Shown here one piece after another: positions 43,746 to 54,582 of a stretch of DNA of 64,000 bases (within the stretch, counting starts at the first letter, position 1; every line of letters starts with the position of its first letter). The position numbers were made by a program, and so were the translations under genes. A model generated the notes under the pieces. The model did no database searches. It was not told where the DNA came from and worked only from the letters and a program-made list of their open reading frames with translations. The DNA comes from Aedes albopictus (taxonomy: Eukaryota; Arthropoda; Insecta; Diptera; Culicidae), in the NCBI RefSeq assembly GCF_035046485.1, contig NC_085136.1, forward strand, positions 156,786,754 through 156,850,753. The letters are read 5' to 3'.

Positions 43746-44426
43746 CCCGAGCAAAGTCTAACAACAAAATTATAGCAAATCGAAAGCACGATTTGTAATC
43801 AGCAGCAAATTGATATCATATTTTGATATCAGATTGACTTGATTAATTTCGATTTCAAATTTTGATATCGTTTTGCTGTCATTTAAAATAATTACAAATG
43901 TTTAAGTTTTTAAGTCATTTCAAAACTTCTAGGCGACCTTGTATAAAGCATCTAAGGGGCTGTCCATAAACCACGTGGTCATGAGGGGGGGGGGGGGGGG
44001 GGTGGCTCGGCCAATGACCATTTTGTATGGAAGAAAAAAAAATTGTATGGACTAATGACCACGCGGAGGGGGGGGGGGGGGGTTGAGAAGTCCCAAAAAA
44101 ATGACCACGTGGTTTATGGACAGCCCCTAATGATATACCATCAGTGCAATTAGCGTATTGCATTTAGGTTTCCATATTATTCAAAAAAAAACTCTAAATT
44201 TAACGATTTTTCCATTTTTTCGCGCTGATAGCAAAAACAGTAATCAATTTGCCATCACTGATAGCAGGAATTGTTTTCAACTTGCTGTCACAGGAACATT
44301 TTTCTGCTCTCACTTTTGATGTTTTAACCGTTAAAACGACCAAAACGACATCAACCTGAGTAATCATAATTTGCAATATCACAACATCAAAATAAGTTTT
44401 CGATTTGCTGTCAGACTTTGCTCGGG
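43746..44426. mobile_element. Inverted-repeat element with CCCGAGCAAAGTCT ends
   Basis: The ends CCCGAGCAAAGTCT and AGACTTTGCTCGGG are perfect 14-bp inverted repeats. The right 110 bases match the window's first 111 bases. A second element (43956-44127) lies inside it. There is no transposase frame. Confidence 0.7.
43956..44127. mobile_element. E-box MITE with TAA duplication and poly-G tracts
   Basis: The left end ggggctgtccataaaccacg and the right end cgtggtttatggacagcccc are inverted repeats flanked by TAA (43953-43955, 44128-44130). Each end contains CACGTGG. Two G runs of more than 13 bases lie inside. It is the best-preserved copy of the family in the window. Confidence 0.78.
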
Positions 44427-45099
44427 AACTTAGCCCAAAAATTGAGATTTTATTATTGATGTTATTCCTTTACATGTAAAATGTTAAGCACCACCTGGCA
44501 ATCTGTACGTTATAACTTTTTTCGCAAGTGTTGGATCACTCGCGGTCTTCGGCAAAGTTTTTTGGCATATCCTAGGCTATAGGGGAAAGGCGGGTAACAC
44601 CGTCAGGTGGGTAAGCCCGTCACCTCAATGATTTTACCAGAAAACAGTTATTTAGTAGCTTTTTGGCCACACACCTCATTCGGTTTTACCATTTCTACTA
44701 TTTTGAGACACATGATACCAACATTGACCTGTCAAACGCGAAGTAAATAAACAAAACAAACACACGCGTCGTCACACCAATGGCGGATGTAATTTTTCGT
44801 CGGTAGAATTTAGCCTCTGGATTACAAAACAAGTGCAGAAATTCACTTTCATTAATTATGTATTCCCATCTGTACTATTCTTTAGTGCCAATATTCATCG
44901 AACGGTCAGTTTCGACAATTATTCAGGAACTACGGTGTAATTTAGAAAAAGTGGGCTTTTCGGGTAAGCTCTTTGGATCAACGGATGTTTGTTGAACTGA
45001 CTAGGCATTTCTATTAGGTGCTACGCAACTACAAACGGAAGAACAACCGAGGAAATTTCTACATGGGTTTCTCTTGGAATTCCTGTGGTATTTTGTTCT

Positions 45100-45380
45100 A
45101 GGGATTCTTCCATTAATTCCTTCGGTGATTTATCCAATCAATCTACTAGGATTTCCCCAGGAGTTTCTGCTTGGATTCTTTTTGTTCCTTCAGAAACTTC
45201 TAAGAACATTATTCTCAGTGATTCTCGCGGGGATTTTGTAAGGATCGCTATTGTCAAGATTCATCCAGGATTTTTTACACGAAAATCATTGAAAGATTTC
45301 TCCAGGGATTCTTTCAGGAATTCTTCTAGGGATTTCTTCAGGTATCCTTCCAGTGATTCTTCAAGGAATCACGTAAGGGC
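45100..45380. repeat. Degenerate about-24-bp tandem repeats (ggattcttccaggaattctt type)
   Basis: Short imperfect units built on gattTCTTCcaggga and aattCTTCTaggga follow one another, for example tctccagggattctttcagg near 45300. The same family in the other orientation lies at 53270-54000. The apparent reading frame here is only the repeat. Confidence 0.6.
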
Positions 45381-45994
45381 TGACAATAAAGATCAACATT
45401 ACTATTATCTAGTTCAGTTATTTGAGACACAATCACGTTTAACGCTTCACGGAGCCGAACGTTATATCAAGGTTAAATTTCTGTTATATCGATGTATGAC
45501 TGTGTACATGTCTTTTACTCACAAAATATAAAAAAATGTTCAGCTATTTTGGTGAATGTCGTTTGTCCGAACGCCATTTGACCAAATGCCATCTGACCGA
45601 ATAGTTTGTTTGGTCGAATGCTGGTTGGTCGAATAATGTTCGGATGAATTCAGAGGAACGGGAAATCTTCAGGTAATCAAAAGTGAGCTTAAAGCGATTT
45701 CTAAAAAGGTCAGCGAAGATTTCCCCTTCTTGTAACATAGATTATCCATTTTTTTTCTTATTCAGAAGAATTTTTTGATATTCTAGTTGCTATGATCATC
45801 AAATTATTTTCTTCTTTTGATAACCGTTAAAGAATCATTTAGCGTGGGAACTGCCAATATTTTCATCAGAGATTTTTAATTTTTCTATTTGGCGAATGTC
45901 ATTTGCCCGCACTCTATCAGAGATTTTTCCTTCTTTAACCTTTCGAGACGCTTGTCTGTTTGATTCCAAAACTGCGCCACACTCGAGTATGCAT

Positions 45995-46075
45995 ATAGCC
46001 GATGCGGTTAGCGCACGAATAATTAGCACGACCATGGTGAGAGTAATGGGTTCGATTCCCGGACGGTCATGATCG
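45995..46075 (+). mobile_element. tRNA-like stretch, probably a SINE head
   Basis: An A-box-like tagccgatgcggttagcgca and a B-box-like gggttcgattcccgg lie at tRNA-like spacing. Acceptor-stem pairing is not convincing and no discrete tRNA ends are visible. It is most likely a SINE head or tRNA pseudogene. Confidence 0.5.
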
Positions 46076-46882
46076 CTTAAGAAGGTTTTTTTCTTTTTCG
46101 ATATTCGGTAAAAATTATCTTTTCGGCCAAATGGTGTTCGGGAAATGCCATTTGGGCAAATGATCCTCAACCAAATATTTCATTTAGGCAAAAAAAATAT
46201 ATATCTTATTGATAACGAATGACTTCTGAAAAGATTTTATGTGTTGCATATACTTTAAAATTTACCATTATAGGATCTCCAGAACCTGTTTCAAATAACA
46301 AAACGACAGATGTACAATGATTGGTATACCATTACTACACATCAAAAATATTTTCAATTTGAAATCCTCAAAATTTTCTTGAAAAACAGGTATGACGGAC
46401 TTACCCCGTTAGGTGACGGCATTACCCCATAGGGGTGACGGTCTTACCCGCATTGAATTAAAAACATCAATATTTAATACGGTTGTGTTATGTACATTGT
46501 TCATCAGAATAAACATATTTTGACAATTGTAATGCACAAATCTTATAAAATACTAATGAATCAAAGATTCTGCGTACTGAAAATATCCATTTAAGCCTTA
46601 CATTAATTTTAAAAAATCCCAATGCTTAAGGTGACGGGCTTACCCCTTCCTCCCCTACTTTAACGTCATTTAGTTACATGGTATTAGACAAAAGAATTCA
46701 TCTTATGAGTAAAATGCAAAAAAGTACATTTTCCCATACTAAATTCCATACAAATTTCAATCGCAATGCGGAATACGGAGAAGCAACCAATCGCTCCCCA
46801 AATTTTGCTCATTTGCTTTGTACGCTAAAAGGAATCGAAAAAGGTTTGTTCCGAAAAATCGACTTTGTTGACCCAGCCTAAT

Positions 46883-47700
46883 AGGGACACAAGTTGGTGA
46901 GCGGCAGCGATCAGGAGCAAACTTTACCGAGTAAGTTACTAGATTATTTTGCTGGTTACGGAGCAACTTCTGGTGTGCCATTTTCCTCATATGTACCCCA
47001 AAATATTTGGCTAAATTGCCGGTCGAGATGACAGTGACGAATGGAAGCGCCACAGACAAACAGATGTAACCAGTGCTGAAAAATTCATTTCGTCATATCT
47101 AAATTCAATCACCTATAGCTCATTTTAGAAGCTGAACCTGAGGATATGGTATATGAAAAACTTGTGCGGCTAGTTCTATTCTATAAGAAAGTCACGGAAA
47201 AACTACTATTTTTCGAATATTTAAGGTAAATGTCACGGGCTACCTTCGAAAAATCCCAATGATATTCATGGTGAATATCATTTGGCATTGGTTCAAATTT
47301 GACTGAGTTATAGCGGAAAACAGACGAAAATAGAAGCCACCGCCCAAGTGGCGCGATTCCCTAACTCAGCTTGGTTGGGAAGGATTTGAGGTCAACTCTG
47401 AGACCTACAGGTTAGACTTAGCTACTTATGGGTACGCAGAACGCAAGAAATTTGTTGGCCTATCTCGATGTGTGGAAAATTCAGGCAAGGAATCGCTCAA
47501 GAAATAATAAGGCGTCGCTTTATTCCGGATTCTAGTACGGAGCTGAAACGAAACGTCAAATCAAATGGGGCTCGCTGTGTTAAATTTCTTGACCATTCCG
47601 GTCACGGAAAAATAATGCACTAAACGAAAATTACTTGAGCGATTCCGTTCGAAGTGCATTAGCTTAAATCACTTTTAGTAGATAATGAAATTATACTTAC
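46883..47700. other. Upf2 intron near exon 1, with partial MITE copies
   Basis: Positions 47070-47290 match the left half of the palindrome at 52171-52535 (agtgctgaaaaattcatttc, gtcatatctaaattca). Positions 47301-47356 match one arm of the MITE at 31573-31772. The Upf2 donor gtaagt (minus strand) is at 47695-47700. Confidence 0.6.
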
Positions 47701-49496
47701 TTCGAATTGTACAGGTAAACTCCGCAAACTTCCAGGAAAGCGCACGTCATCTCGATGTGGTGATGTTGGAAATTAAGCAGCAGGCACTTCAGACAAAACA
47801 ACGCCTCGATCTTGTTATACAGTCCGAACTTCACCAGTTCCCCGATGTACCGTACTACCTTGATCTTCGTTTCGATGTTGATTTGATCCTTTTTCTTGAT
47901 CTGGTACTTGAAGTCCACCTTCAACATCTGACACAGATCAACGGCCACGTCAGCCGACACCAGATTGATGATCGCTGCCAACCGGGCGTACATTGGGAGA
48001 AGATCCAGACGTGTCCGCTGTACGCCAAAAAGAACTTTGACGAGCCTTTTCCGGTTGTTTTTCGTATTCAGGTTGAGCAGGAATTCGATCGCTGCCGAGT
48101 CAATCAGTTCGGTGTTTACGCAATTTTGTAGATTGCCGATAAACGCTTCGAAGTGCTCCCGATTAGCGTGATGATGTGGGGTACTGGGAGCCGTTGTTGG
48201 CTCTTCTTCCGGCTCTGCTGTTTCGGAGATTTCCGAAGGAGGGTCTCCCACTTCTTCACATTCGTGTTCCTGCTCGACTTCCATGTCGAGAACTTCCTCT
48301 GTCATAGCCGGCTCGTCCGGGATGACTTCTTCCTTCTTGCCACAGTAGTTGGGAAGAAACTGTCGCAAATCCGGCAGATTGACATAGAAATTGCGCGTGT
48401 CTTCATCACCCCATGGATCCAAATTGGCAAATTGCTCATCTCCGATACTATCGATTACGTTCCCTTCTGATGGGCAGGCTTCTACTTCTACGGTGAGTTC
48501 TGGCAGTGTTTCATTCAGCAGGTCCGCCATGGTTAGAGCGGATGTTAGAAGTTTATCATAACTGTTTTGAAGCATTTCGATTTGCTCTTTCTTGTCATTT
48601 GGAACCTCTCCCTTAGATTCCAGCATCCTTCTTCTGGATTTCTCTGCATACTGAAGTTGTTTGTGCTCATTTTTCAAATGCTCGCAAAGCGTTTGGAAGT
48701 AGTCTTTCAGCATGTTCCTCAGGTTTTGCTGTTTATCTGAAGTGAGTAAATTTGACGAAGGAATCGTTACGTCGAACTGTTTAGCCAACTTCAGCATCTT
48801 TCTTGGCACTAGCCCGGCATATTCATCTCCGCAATGTCGACAGAACGACAGAATAATAGACAAATTGCTGTGTTCATCCTTATCCTGCGATATCAAAGCG
48901 GTCAAGCATGCCCCAAGTAAAGGCAACCCAACTTTATTAGTGAAGATCCCAACGCTAACCAGCTCGGCGTAGAACCTCAAGTCCACCCTCATCTTGCTCG
49001 GATTGCCAATTTTTTCTCCTCCTTTGACGTGCAATATCTTCTGCCAGTTTTCCAGAAAGCTCGGACTGAATTCCGCGTAAGTCTGGTGAAGTTTACTGCA
49101 CAGCGTCAAGGCCGGTAGCACGTCACTCATCTTCAGCTTGGCTTCCACAATCGCGGCACTTACTTCCGAGATGTACTTGGTCAGATTCAGCCCGGCCATG
49201 TCCTTCAACAAGCCGTCCAGCTGGGAAGCTGTGAACTGCTTCAACTTTTTGACGAACGCCGTATTTTTCTTCAAGCTTGAATCACATTTGGTGAAAAACG
49301 ATTCCGGCGGACGTTCCGGGTTCACATTTTGCGAGCGTAGTTGCGTTTTCTGCTCGTATTTGGCGCTGATCTCGGCAACATAATCATCCAGCTCCTTGCG
49401 GTCGGCTTCCGAATCTTCGATCGTCGTTTCGGCATTTTCCGCCACATTTTCGGCTTTTTGCTCTGGAGCTGGATCGGAACTCGGTGTGGGTTCCAT
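47701..49496 (-). CDS. Upf2: Upf2, first coding exon (N-terminus, MIF4G-1 and most of MIF4G-2)
   Basis: The ATG at 49494-49496 opens 598 codons plus two bases. Residues 1-60 are acidic and charged. MIF4G-1 covers about 65-290 (SSLKKNTAFVKKLKQF to FDVTIPSS) with the RVDLRFYAELVSVGIF block. A linker with acidic segments follows (about 340-430). MIF4G-2 begins near 441 (REHFEAFIGNLQNCVNTELI) and includes ETKIKVVRYIGELVKFGLYN. The exon ends within FLEVCGVYLYNS at the donor aa-gtaagt, phase 2, matching exon 2 at 36508. The 11.2-kb intron between them carries BEL-C. The start is supported by the absence of homologous sequence upstream in frame. Confidence 0.95.
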
Positions 49497-49824
49497 GGAG
49501 ATGGAACTGTTACGAATTTACCACAATTTTAAGAGGGATTCAACGACTATTTCGCGAAAAAAATCAAGTTCTTTTCCAGATTTTTAACACACCACGCACA
49601 AAAATAATGAAGTTTGTTTTGATTTGGGGGGACTGTGATGCGACTGTCAAATCGATCGACGAGAGGAGGTGTTGGCAGCTACACCACTATTTCATTACAC
49701 CGCACGACAGTTTTGAAAAAAACCACGACCACCGCACAGTGGGACAGAATTGAGACCATATTAAGACACTTTCAACAGATTAAAATTCTCAGGAAAATAT
49801 TTTTCCTATAATTATTAATTTTTT
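49497..49824. other. Upf2 5' flank, probable promoter and 5' UTR
   Basis: About 330 bases lie between the Upf2 start codon and the first upstream MITE. There is no TATA box near an obvious start on the minus strand, as is common for housekeeping genes. No specific element is claimed. Confidence 0.35.
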
Positions 49825-50041
49825 ATTATGATTCCAGTTCAAAGCCGAATTAGCGACATTTTTTCTTTTACTTCCGCTGCTTTTGACTTGCGTTAAACAC
49901 AATGTCAGAAGTGGGGCGCTGTTTTGTACACCTGGTATTCTATACAGCGCCCCACTTCCGACATTGTGTTTAACGCAAGACAAAAGCAGCGGAAGTAAAA
50001 GCAAAAATGTCGCTAATTCGGTTTTGAACTGGAAACATAAT
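49825..50041. mobile_element. Long near-perfect hairpin, arms about 98 bp
   Basis: Left arm words attatgattccagttcaaag, cgaattagcgacattttt and gcgttaaacacaatgtc are matched in inverted order by gacattgtgtttaacgc, aaaatgtcgctaattcgg and gaactggaaacataat. The loop is only about 18 bases (gtacacctggtattctat). Arms differ at a few positions. It is a palindromic MITE located 330 bases upstream of the Upf2 start. Confidence 0.85.
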
Positions 50042-50107
50042 AATAATAATTCAGTGGGGCTCAATCTGTGGCTCGCGAGCCTTGCTGATTATTTGAAATT
50101 GCTTTTA

Positions 50108-50256
50108 GGGTCTGTTCCAATTGGCGAATTAAAATTGATTTTTACTTAAATTTGACAGTTCAACACTCAAACTTGACAGTTCTCCTAAGAATTATTTCCT
50201 TCGAACTGTCAAGTTTAAGTGAAAATTATTTTTAATTCGCCAATTGGAACAGACCC
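50108..50256. mobile_element. TTA-flanked palindromic MITE
   Basis: GGGTCTGTTCCAATTGGCGA to TCGCCAATTGGAACAGACCC, with arms of roughly 50 bases and TTA on both sides (50105-50107, 50257-50259). The 3-bp TTA duplication and G-rich end fit PIF/Harbinger MITEs. Confidence 0.8.
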
Positions 50257-50462
50257 TTAGAATGGTTGTATAAATATTATGGATTAAATATCATAAAAAA
50301 CAGGGACAAAATTTATTTTATTTTATTTATTGATGTAGGTACAAGATGGCGCAATACTCGTTTGGGAGTATGCATTGCAACCTCTTTAGCCCAGCAGCTA
50401 ATAAGTTTTGCGTGGCCTCAAGGCCTGGAAAAGTGGGAGATTAGTTTGGTGTATTGAACCAG

Positions 50463-50737
50463 AGAGAACAGACATCCAAGTCCAATTCCAAAACTGTGTG
50501 AGGAATTTCACGGTCATTTGAAATGGCAACACAAGTGGCAATTCCGTGGCGGCGCTGCTACCGCAAAGTTCCCATGCCGTTGTCAGTGGTGAATATGAAA
50601 CTTATCTAGATATGTGTACTCACCACTGATTGTGGCAATTTGCTGTATGGTGGTGCTAGTGTTGTCAACGCTAAAAATATTTGAGTTCTTACATCGCTTT
50701 CGAGAGAAAATTTGTTCTAGCTTGGATGTCTGTTCTC
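50463..50737. mobile_element. MITE with AGAGAACAGACATCCAAG ends
   Basis: The ends are perfect 18-bp inverted repeats (50463-50480, 50720-50737). The interior is non-coding. Confidence 0.75.
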
Positions 50738-50773
50738 TATGATTGAGCTGTGGAAGGAATGAGTTGTTAGCTT

Positions 50774-51291
50774 AGACGAGACTCGCGAAGACGGTCTTCT
50801 TTTTCTCCAGTTTGTTATTTTTTCTTCTTCCTATATGTGTTGACATTATGTTTTGGGCTGGTGGATCAAACACGTACGTGACCGCATCATCTCACATGCA
50901 CTGTGACTGAATCCCATTCACGGCCAAAATCATGTTGAGGTGAAATTTTGCATCGCCAACAATCGCCAAGCAAAGTATTGTTCGTGCAGTTGAAAATCGA
51001 AATTTTTGACACAAGAAACTCGATTTTACTCCCAAACCGTGCGTCGGACGTACGTCGGGCAAAGTGCGCTGGAAGAGGGTCAGATCCGCTGCCCAGCGCA
51101 CTACGTCCGATGTTAGGTTTCGCGTATGGATTTGGAGAAAATTCGATTGTCGCGTGTGAGGAAACTTCGGGTTTCAACCGCGACGACAATAATCATTGAA
51201 ATATTTTGTATTCAATTTATTTTTGACAGCACAGGACAAGAAAATGCTACTCGAAGTGAATTTTGCTTTTTCCTTTTCGCGAGTCTCGTCT
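50774..51291. mobile_element. Probable inverted-repeat element, AGACGAGACTCGCGAA ends
   Basis: A perfect 16-bp inverted pair (50774-50789, 51276-51291) brackets 0.5 kb that also contains a GC-rich internal self-complementary part near 51045-51115 (gtcggacgtacgtcgg, gcgctggaagagg / cccagcgcac). No coding content is recognised. Confidence 0.5.
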
Positions 51292-51888
51292 CGGTCAACG
51301 AGGTGGCGGTAGTGGGCAAACGTCAAACTCGAACAAAAAGGCTTTAGATTAGACGATGTGAGCGCCATGGGCAGTTGGCCAACTATACATATAGGTCGGC
51401 TCCAGAGGCACGTTCACACTCAGATTTGATTACCGAACTCGGTAAAATTTTACTGGGTTTTTGAACAGCAGAGTTAACTCAGTAATGATTCGGAAGTACC
51501 GAAAACTCAGTAATTAAGAAAACGTCAAACTGTCAAACATATACCGACTTTTTCAGCATAAATTGTTGCACATCTGGAAAGTTTTATATCCTTCAAAAGA
51601 AGAATAATATGTTGACAATTCCAAGGCTTGTGCAGTATCTGCTGTGTGATCCAATGACATTAGACATTTAGGTAATGTCATGAATAGTATTTCACTAGCA
51701 AGTTGAGCTAGTTGAGTTGGCCCCCCTTCCCCATCCAGGAGCTTGAGTTCAACGGGTAGTCTAAGTACTAGCCAGGACCCGAGCCTCCAGGGGAGAGTGA
51801 ACAACTTAAGGCGGTAGCTAGTGGAACGCTTACTATTAGAGTGTACTCATGTACGGGCCCCCCTTCTCGAAGTCATCCCTAAAACCTT
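51292..51888. other. Intergenic, unclassified
   Basis: No gene, RNA or paired repeat is recognised. Confidence 0.4.
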
Positions 51889-52026
51889 GGACAGACTGGT
51901 GGTGTACGTACCATGGTACAATTATCTTGAAATGAGTTTCATACTGATTATTGTCTTCAATCAAGATAGGCTTGGAATAATTTTCTTAACAACTTGTACC
52001 ATGGTACGAATACCACCAGTCTGTCC
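51889..52026. mobile_element. Short palindromic MITE
   Basis: ggacagactggtggt with gtaccatggtac on the left is matched by gtaccatggtac and accaccagtctgtcc on the right. The arms are about 30 bases with a small asymmetry and the total length is 138. Confidence 0.75.
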
Positions 52027-52170
52027 CTGACTTAACGGGCGTACCGCGAAGGTAAGGAAGAGAGAGAATGAGTTTTTAGTGGGTCGATTCCCACATCACC
52101 TCTTGGGTATCTGCTGCAGATTTTGAAAAAAAATAATAGTAGGTATTTCATGTAGGTAGATATCCTATGC

Positions 52171-53184
52171 CAGTGCTGAAAAATTCATTTCGTCATATCT
52201 AAATTCAAACACCTATTACAGCTTAGAAGCTCATTTTAGAAGCTGAACCTGAGAATATGGTATACGAAAAACTTGTGCGGCTAGACCAGTTCTGCAAGAA
52301 AGTCACGAAAAAACCGTCACGGCCTACCTTTGAAAAATGCCAAATGATATTCACCGTGAAGGTAGTCCGCATGGTAGTCCGTGACATTAACCTTAAATAT
52401 TCGAAAAATATCGTTTTTTCCGTGACTTTCTTGCAGAACTGGTCCAGCCGCACAAGTTTTTCATATATCATATTCTCAGGTTCCGCTTCTAAAATGAGAT
52501 GTAGGTGATTGAATTTAGATATGACGAAATGATTTTTTTGTAATTGCGTTGCGTTTTCCCCTACTTTTCACTCGCGGTTACAATGATAAAACGGCCTACT
52601 TTTCTTCACTAAAACAAAAGTGCCGAAAAGTACTACTTTTCGGCACTCTTTAGAGTGCTGAAAAGTAGAACTTTTCGGCACCTTTGCCAGAACCCACTTT
52701 TCGGTAACTTTCGCGGCTACCGTAGACACAGCTGCTGCATCTACATCCTCTGAGCAGCTCTAATCCGAATTAGGACTTTTCAGGTTCTGATTAGAACTGC
52801 AGCAGATCGGCATAGAAACATCAGCTGAAACTACTTGCCCATGATGCGGTATGACTGGCATGACGACGACGCGTCGGGACCTTGCAAATTTCTGACACCT
52901 ACCCTTTCATAGCCTACCTGACCGAACAAAAGCACCACGCAGACGCGTATGAATGATGGCACGTGGTTGCTCTTGATACATGTTCGTGAAACAAGAGAAA
53001 ATTATACTGATTGGATATTTTTTGCAATTACAAAAAACTTTGTATGCAACTCGTTACAAAACTCGATTTTTTCAGCACTCGTCGTATTTATCCAACTCGG
53101 CAAGCCTCGTTGGATAAACGTACGACTCGTGCTGAAAAAATCATCATTTTGCAACTTGTTGCATAAATAACTATTTCAGCACTG
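52171..53184. mobile_element. Composite palindromic element with cagtgctgaaa ends
   Basis: The outer ends cagtgctgaaaaa and tttcagcactg pair at 1-kb distance. The inner part 52176-52535 is a strong palindrome (tcatttcgtcatatctaaat, aagctcattttagaagc, aaaacttgtgcggctagacc) paired with its inverse. Near 52610-52690 lie mini-hairpins (gtgccgaaaagtactacttt), and near 53040-53160 a further inverted pair with cgtttatccaacg-type words. A half copy is at 47070-47290. Confidence 0.65.
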
Positions 53185-53269
53185 TCCTATGCACACAACT
53201 ATTAAGTAGACACTACAGAAAGTTCTTGGAGCAACACAATAGAAAATGCATTAAAAAACTGAACTTCCG

Positions 53270-54060
53270 AAAAAAAAATCCGAGAGTGCTTCTGACAATC
53301 ACGGAAGAACTTCTGGAAGAAAAATTCAAACTCCTAGAAGAAGTCCTCGTGGAAACCCTAGGGGTATTTGTTGGGGCGCCTGGTTGCCCCAAGGGAAATG
53401 GTCAGGGGATGGACGGGAACGGTCTTTCCTCAGAAAGATAACGAGAAGAGGGTGGTCTTTCGCAGGAGAAAGATGACGGGTAATTACTACTAAACGTTTA
53501 TTCTATCTTGACCCTTTGCCAGGTCGAAATGGACTGTTTCTGTTGCCCTGGCAGGATGGCGTTTTATAGGGCTGTGAAGGTGTTTGGATCCTTCTGGAAG
53601 CTTACTGCTGTCATGGTGATGACTTATATACAAAATAACATATAATGTACATAGCATAGTTACTTATTTCTAATAGATTGCTGCGATACATTTGGCCGTT
53701 ACAGGCGAACGTGGAATATCGTGCTAACCACGTGGTTTCCGGAGCGTTTTGGGCGCGAACAGTATTCCCAATGGAATTCCAGGGAAAAAAAATAGATGGA
53801 ACTTCTACAGGAATTACCAGTGGAGCTCCTAGAGGAATTCCTGATGGAACTCCCATAGGCATTTCGAATGGAATTCCTAGAAAAATTTCCCAGCAGAGCT
53901 TCAAGATAAGTTCTCTTAGAGTGAAACATCTAAAAAAAATCCCAGCGAAATTCTTGGAGGAATTCACTATGAATTCTTTATAAAATTCTCAGTGAAGCTA
54001 TTGGTGAAACGCCTGGTAGAATTTTGTAAAGAGCTCATGGAGAAATTTTCATTTATCTGT
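53270..54060. repeat. Degenerate about-24-bp repeats (ggaattcctagaggaactcc type)
   Basis: Imperfect units such as gaacttctggaagaaaa, ggaattaccagtggagctcc and ggaattcctgatggaactcc occupy 53270-53368 and 53767-54060, split by the solo LTR. They are the inverse of the family at 45100-45380. Confidence 0.6.
53369..53761. mobile_element. Solo LTR with GTATT target duplication
   Basis: The 393-bp unit begins TGTTGGGGCGCC and ends GGGCGCGAACA (TG to CA). It is flanked by GTATT at 53364-53368 and 53762-53766. It contains a promoter-like AT and pyrimidine stretch near 53495 and interrupts the short-repeat array. It has no internal coding region, so the unit is the product of LTR-LTR recombination. 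The family is not identified; the orientation is undetermined. Confidence 0.8.
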
Positions 54061-54578
54061 AGATTTTTGTCACAAATATTGTTTTTGAATCTCTGGGTTT
54101 TTTTTTTCTATTTTGAATCATAGGGTATGTGTCCCATCAGTAATCTCATGCTCCCATATTCAATTATTCGAAAACAAGCGATTACGGCATCGAATGATTC
54201 CGTTCTTTTTTGTTTCATGGGTGCTCACTTCTAACAAAAAATACAAAAATAAGAAACAAACAGCGCTTCAATCCTTTGTTTTTCGTAGGATGAAAATGGG
54301 AGCCATATGCTTAATAAGGGAACTAATACCCTACTCCGGAAATGCTAGTTTTCTTCGGAATTTCTAGTTTCTTTCCATAACCATGAGCTAAAACCCTAGA
54401 TATCATCAGAAATTCTGTTTGCTCCGCATAATCAATTGTGCTCAGGAGCAGTCATGGGAAAGAGAGGGTTAAATCAGAAACTTTTGTCAAAGATTAGATT
54501 TGCTTCCAAGGACACATGGAAATCAGTTAAAGTATGAATGAATTTTTTTTGTGATGGTCTATGAAACGTACCAATTAA
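54061..54578. other. Intergenic, AT-rich
   Basis: No gene or paired repeat is recognised. Confidence 0.4.
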
Positions 54579-54582
54579 TTAA

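Larger units (their letters stand above)
44582..46655. mobile_element. 2.1-kb TA-flanked element with gggtaagcccgtcacct subterminal repeats
   Basis: The element begins GGGGAAAGGCGGGTAA and ends TTACCCCTTCCTCCCC, flanked by TA (44580-44581, 46656-46657). The word gtaagcccgtcacc near 44610 and its inverse ggtgacgggcttac near 46631 recur, with further copies near 46395-46455. The inside is a mixture: degenerate ggattcttccagg-type short repeats (45100-45380), gaatgccatttgaccgaa-type repeats (45550-45660, 45890, 46120-46180) and a tRNA-like stretch near 46000-46075. There is no transposase. Confidence 0.6.
43418..46882. repeat. Foldback element opened by nested insertions
   Basis: The left arm (43418-43700: gggtcaacgttgtatgg, caatttgggagcgattggtt-like words, cataagatgaattcttttgt, cctaggatatgccgaaaaac) is matched in inverted order by 44510-44580 plus 46656-46882. 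The second half of the right arm is displaced by the TA-flanked element 44582-46655. With the insertions removed this is a palindromic element with arms of roughly 300 bp. It is non-coding. Confidence 0.7.

Noticed and set aside
45995..46075. A functional tRNA gene
   Set aside because: It has box-like words but no convincing cloverleaf, and it lies within repeat DNA; a SINE head is the simpler reading.
46678..46881. 67-codon frame near the end of the foldback element
   Set aside because: The same frame appears inverted at 43318-43644, so it is only the repeat arm.
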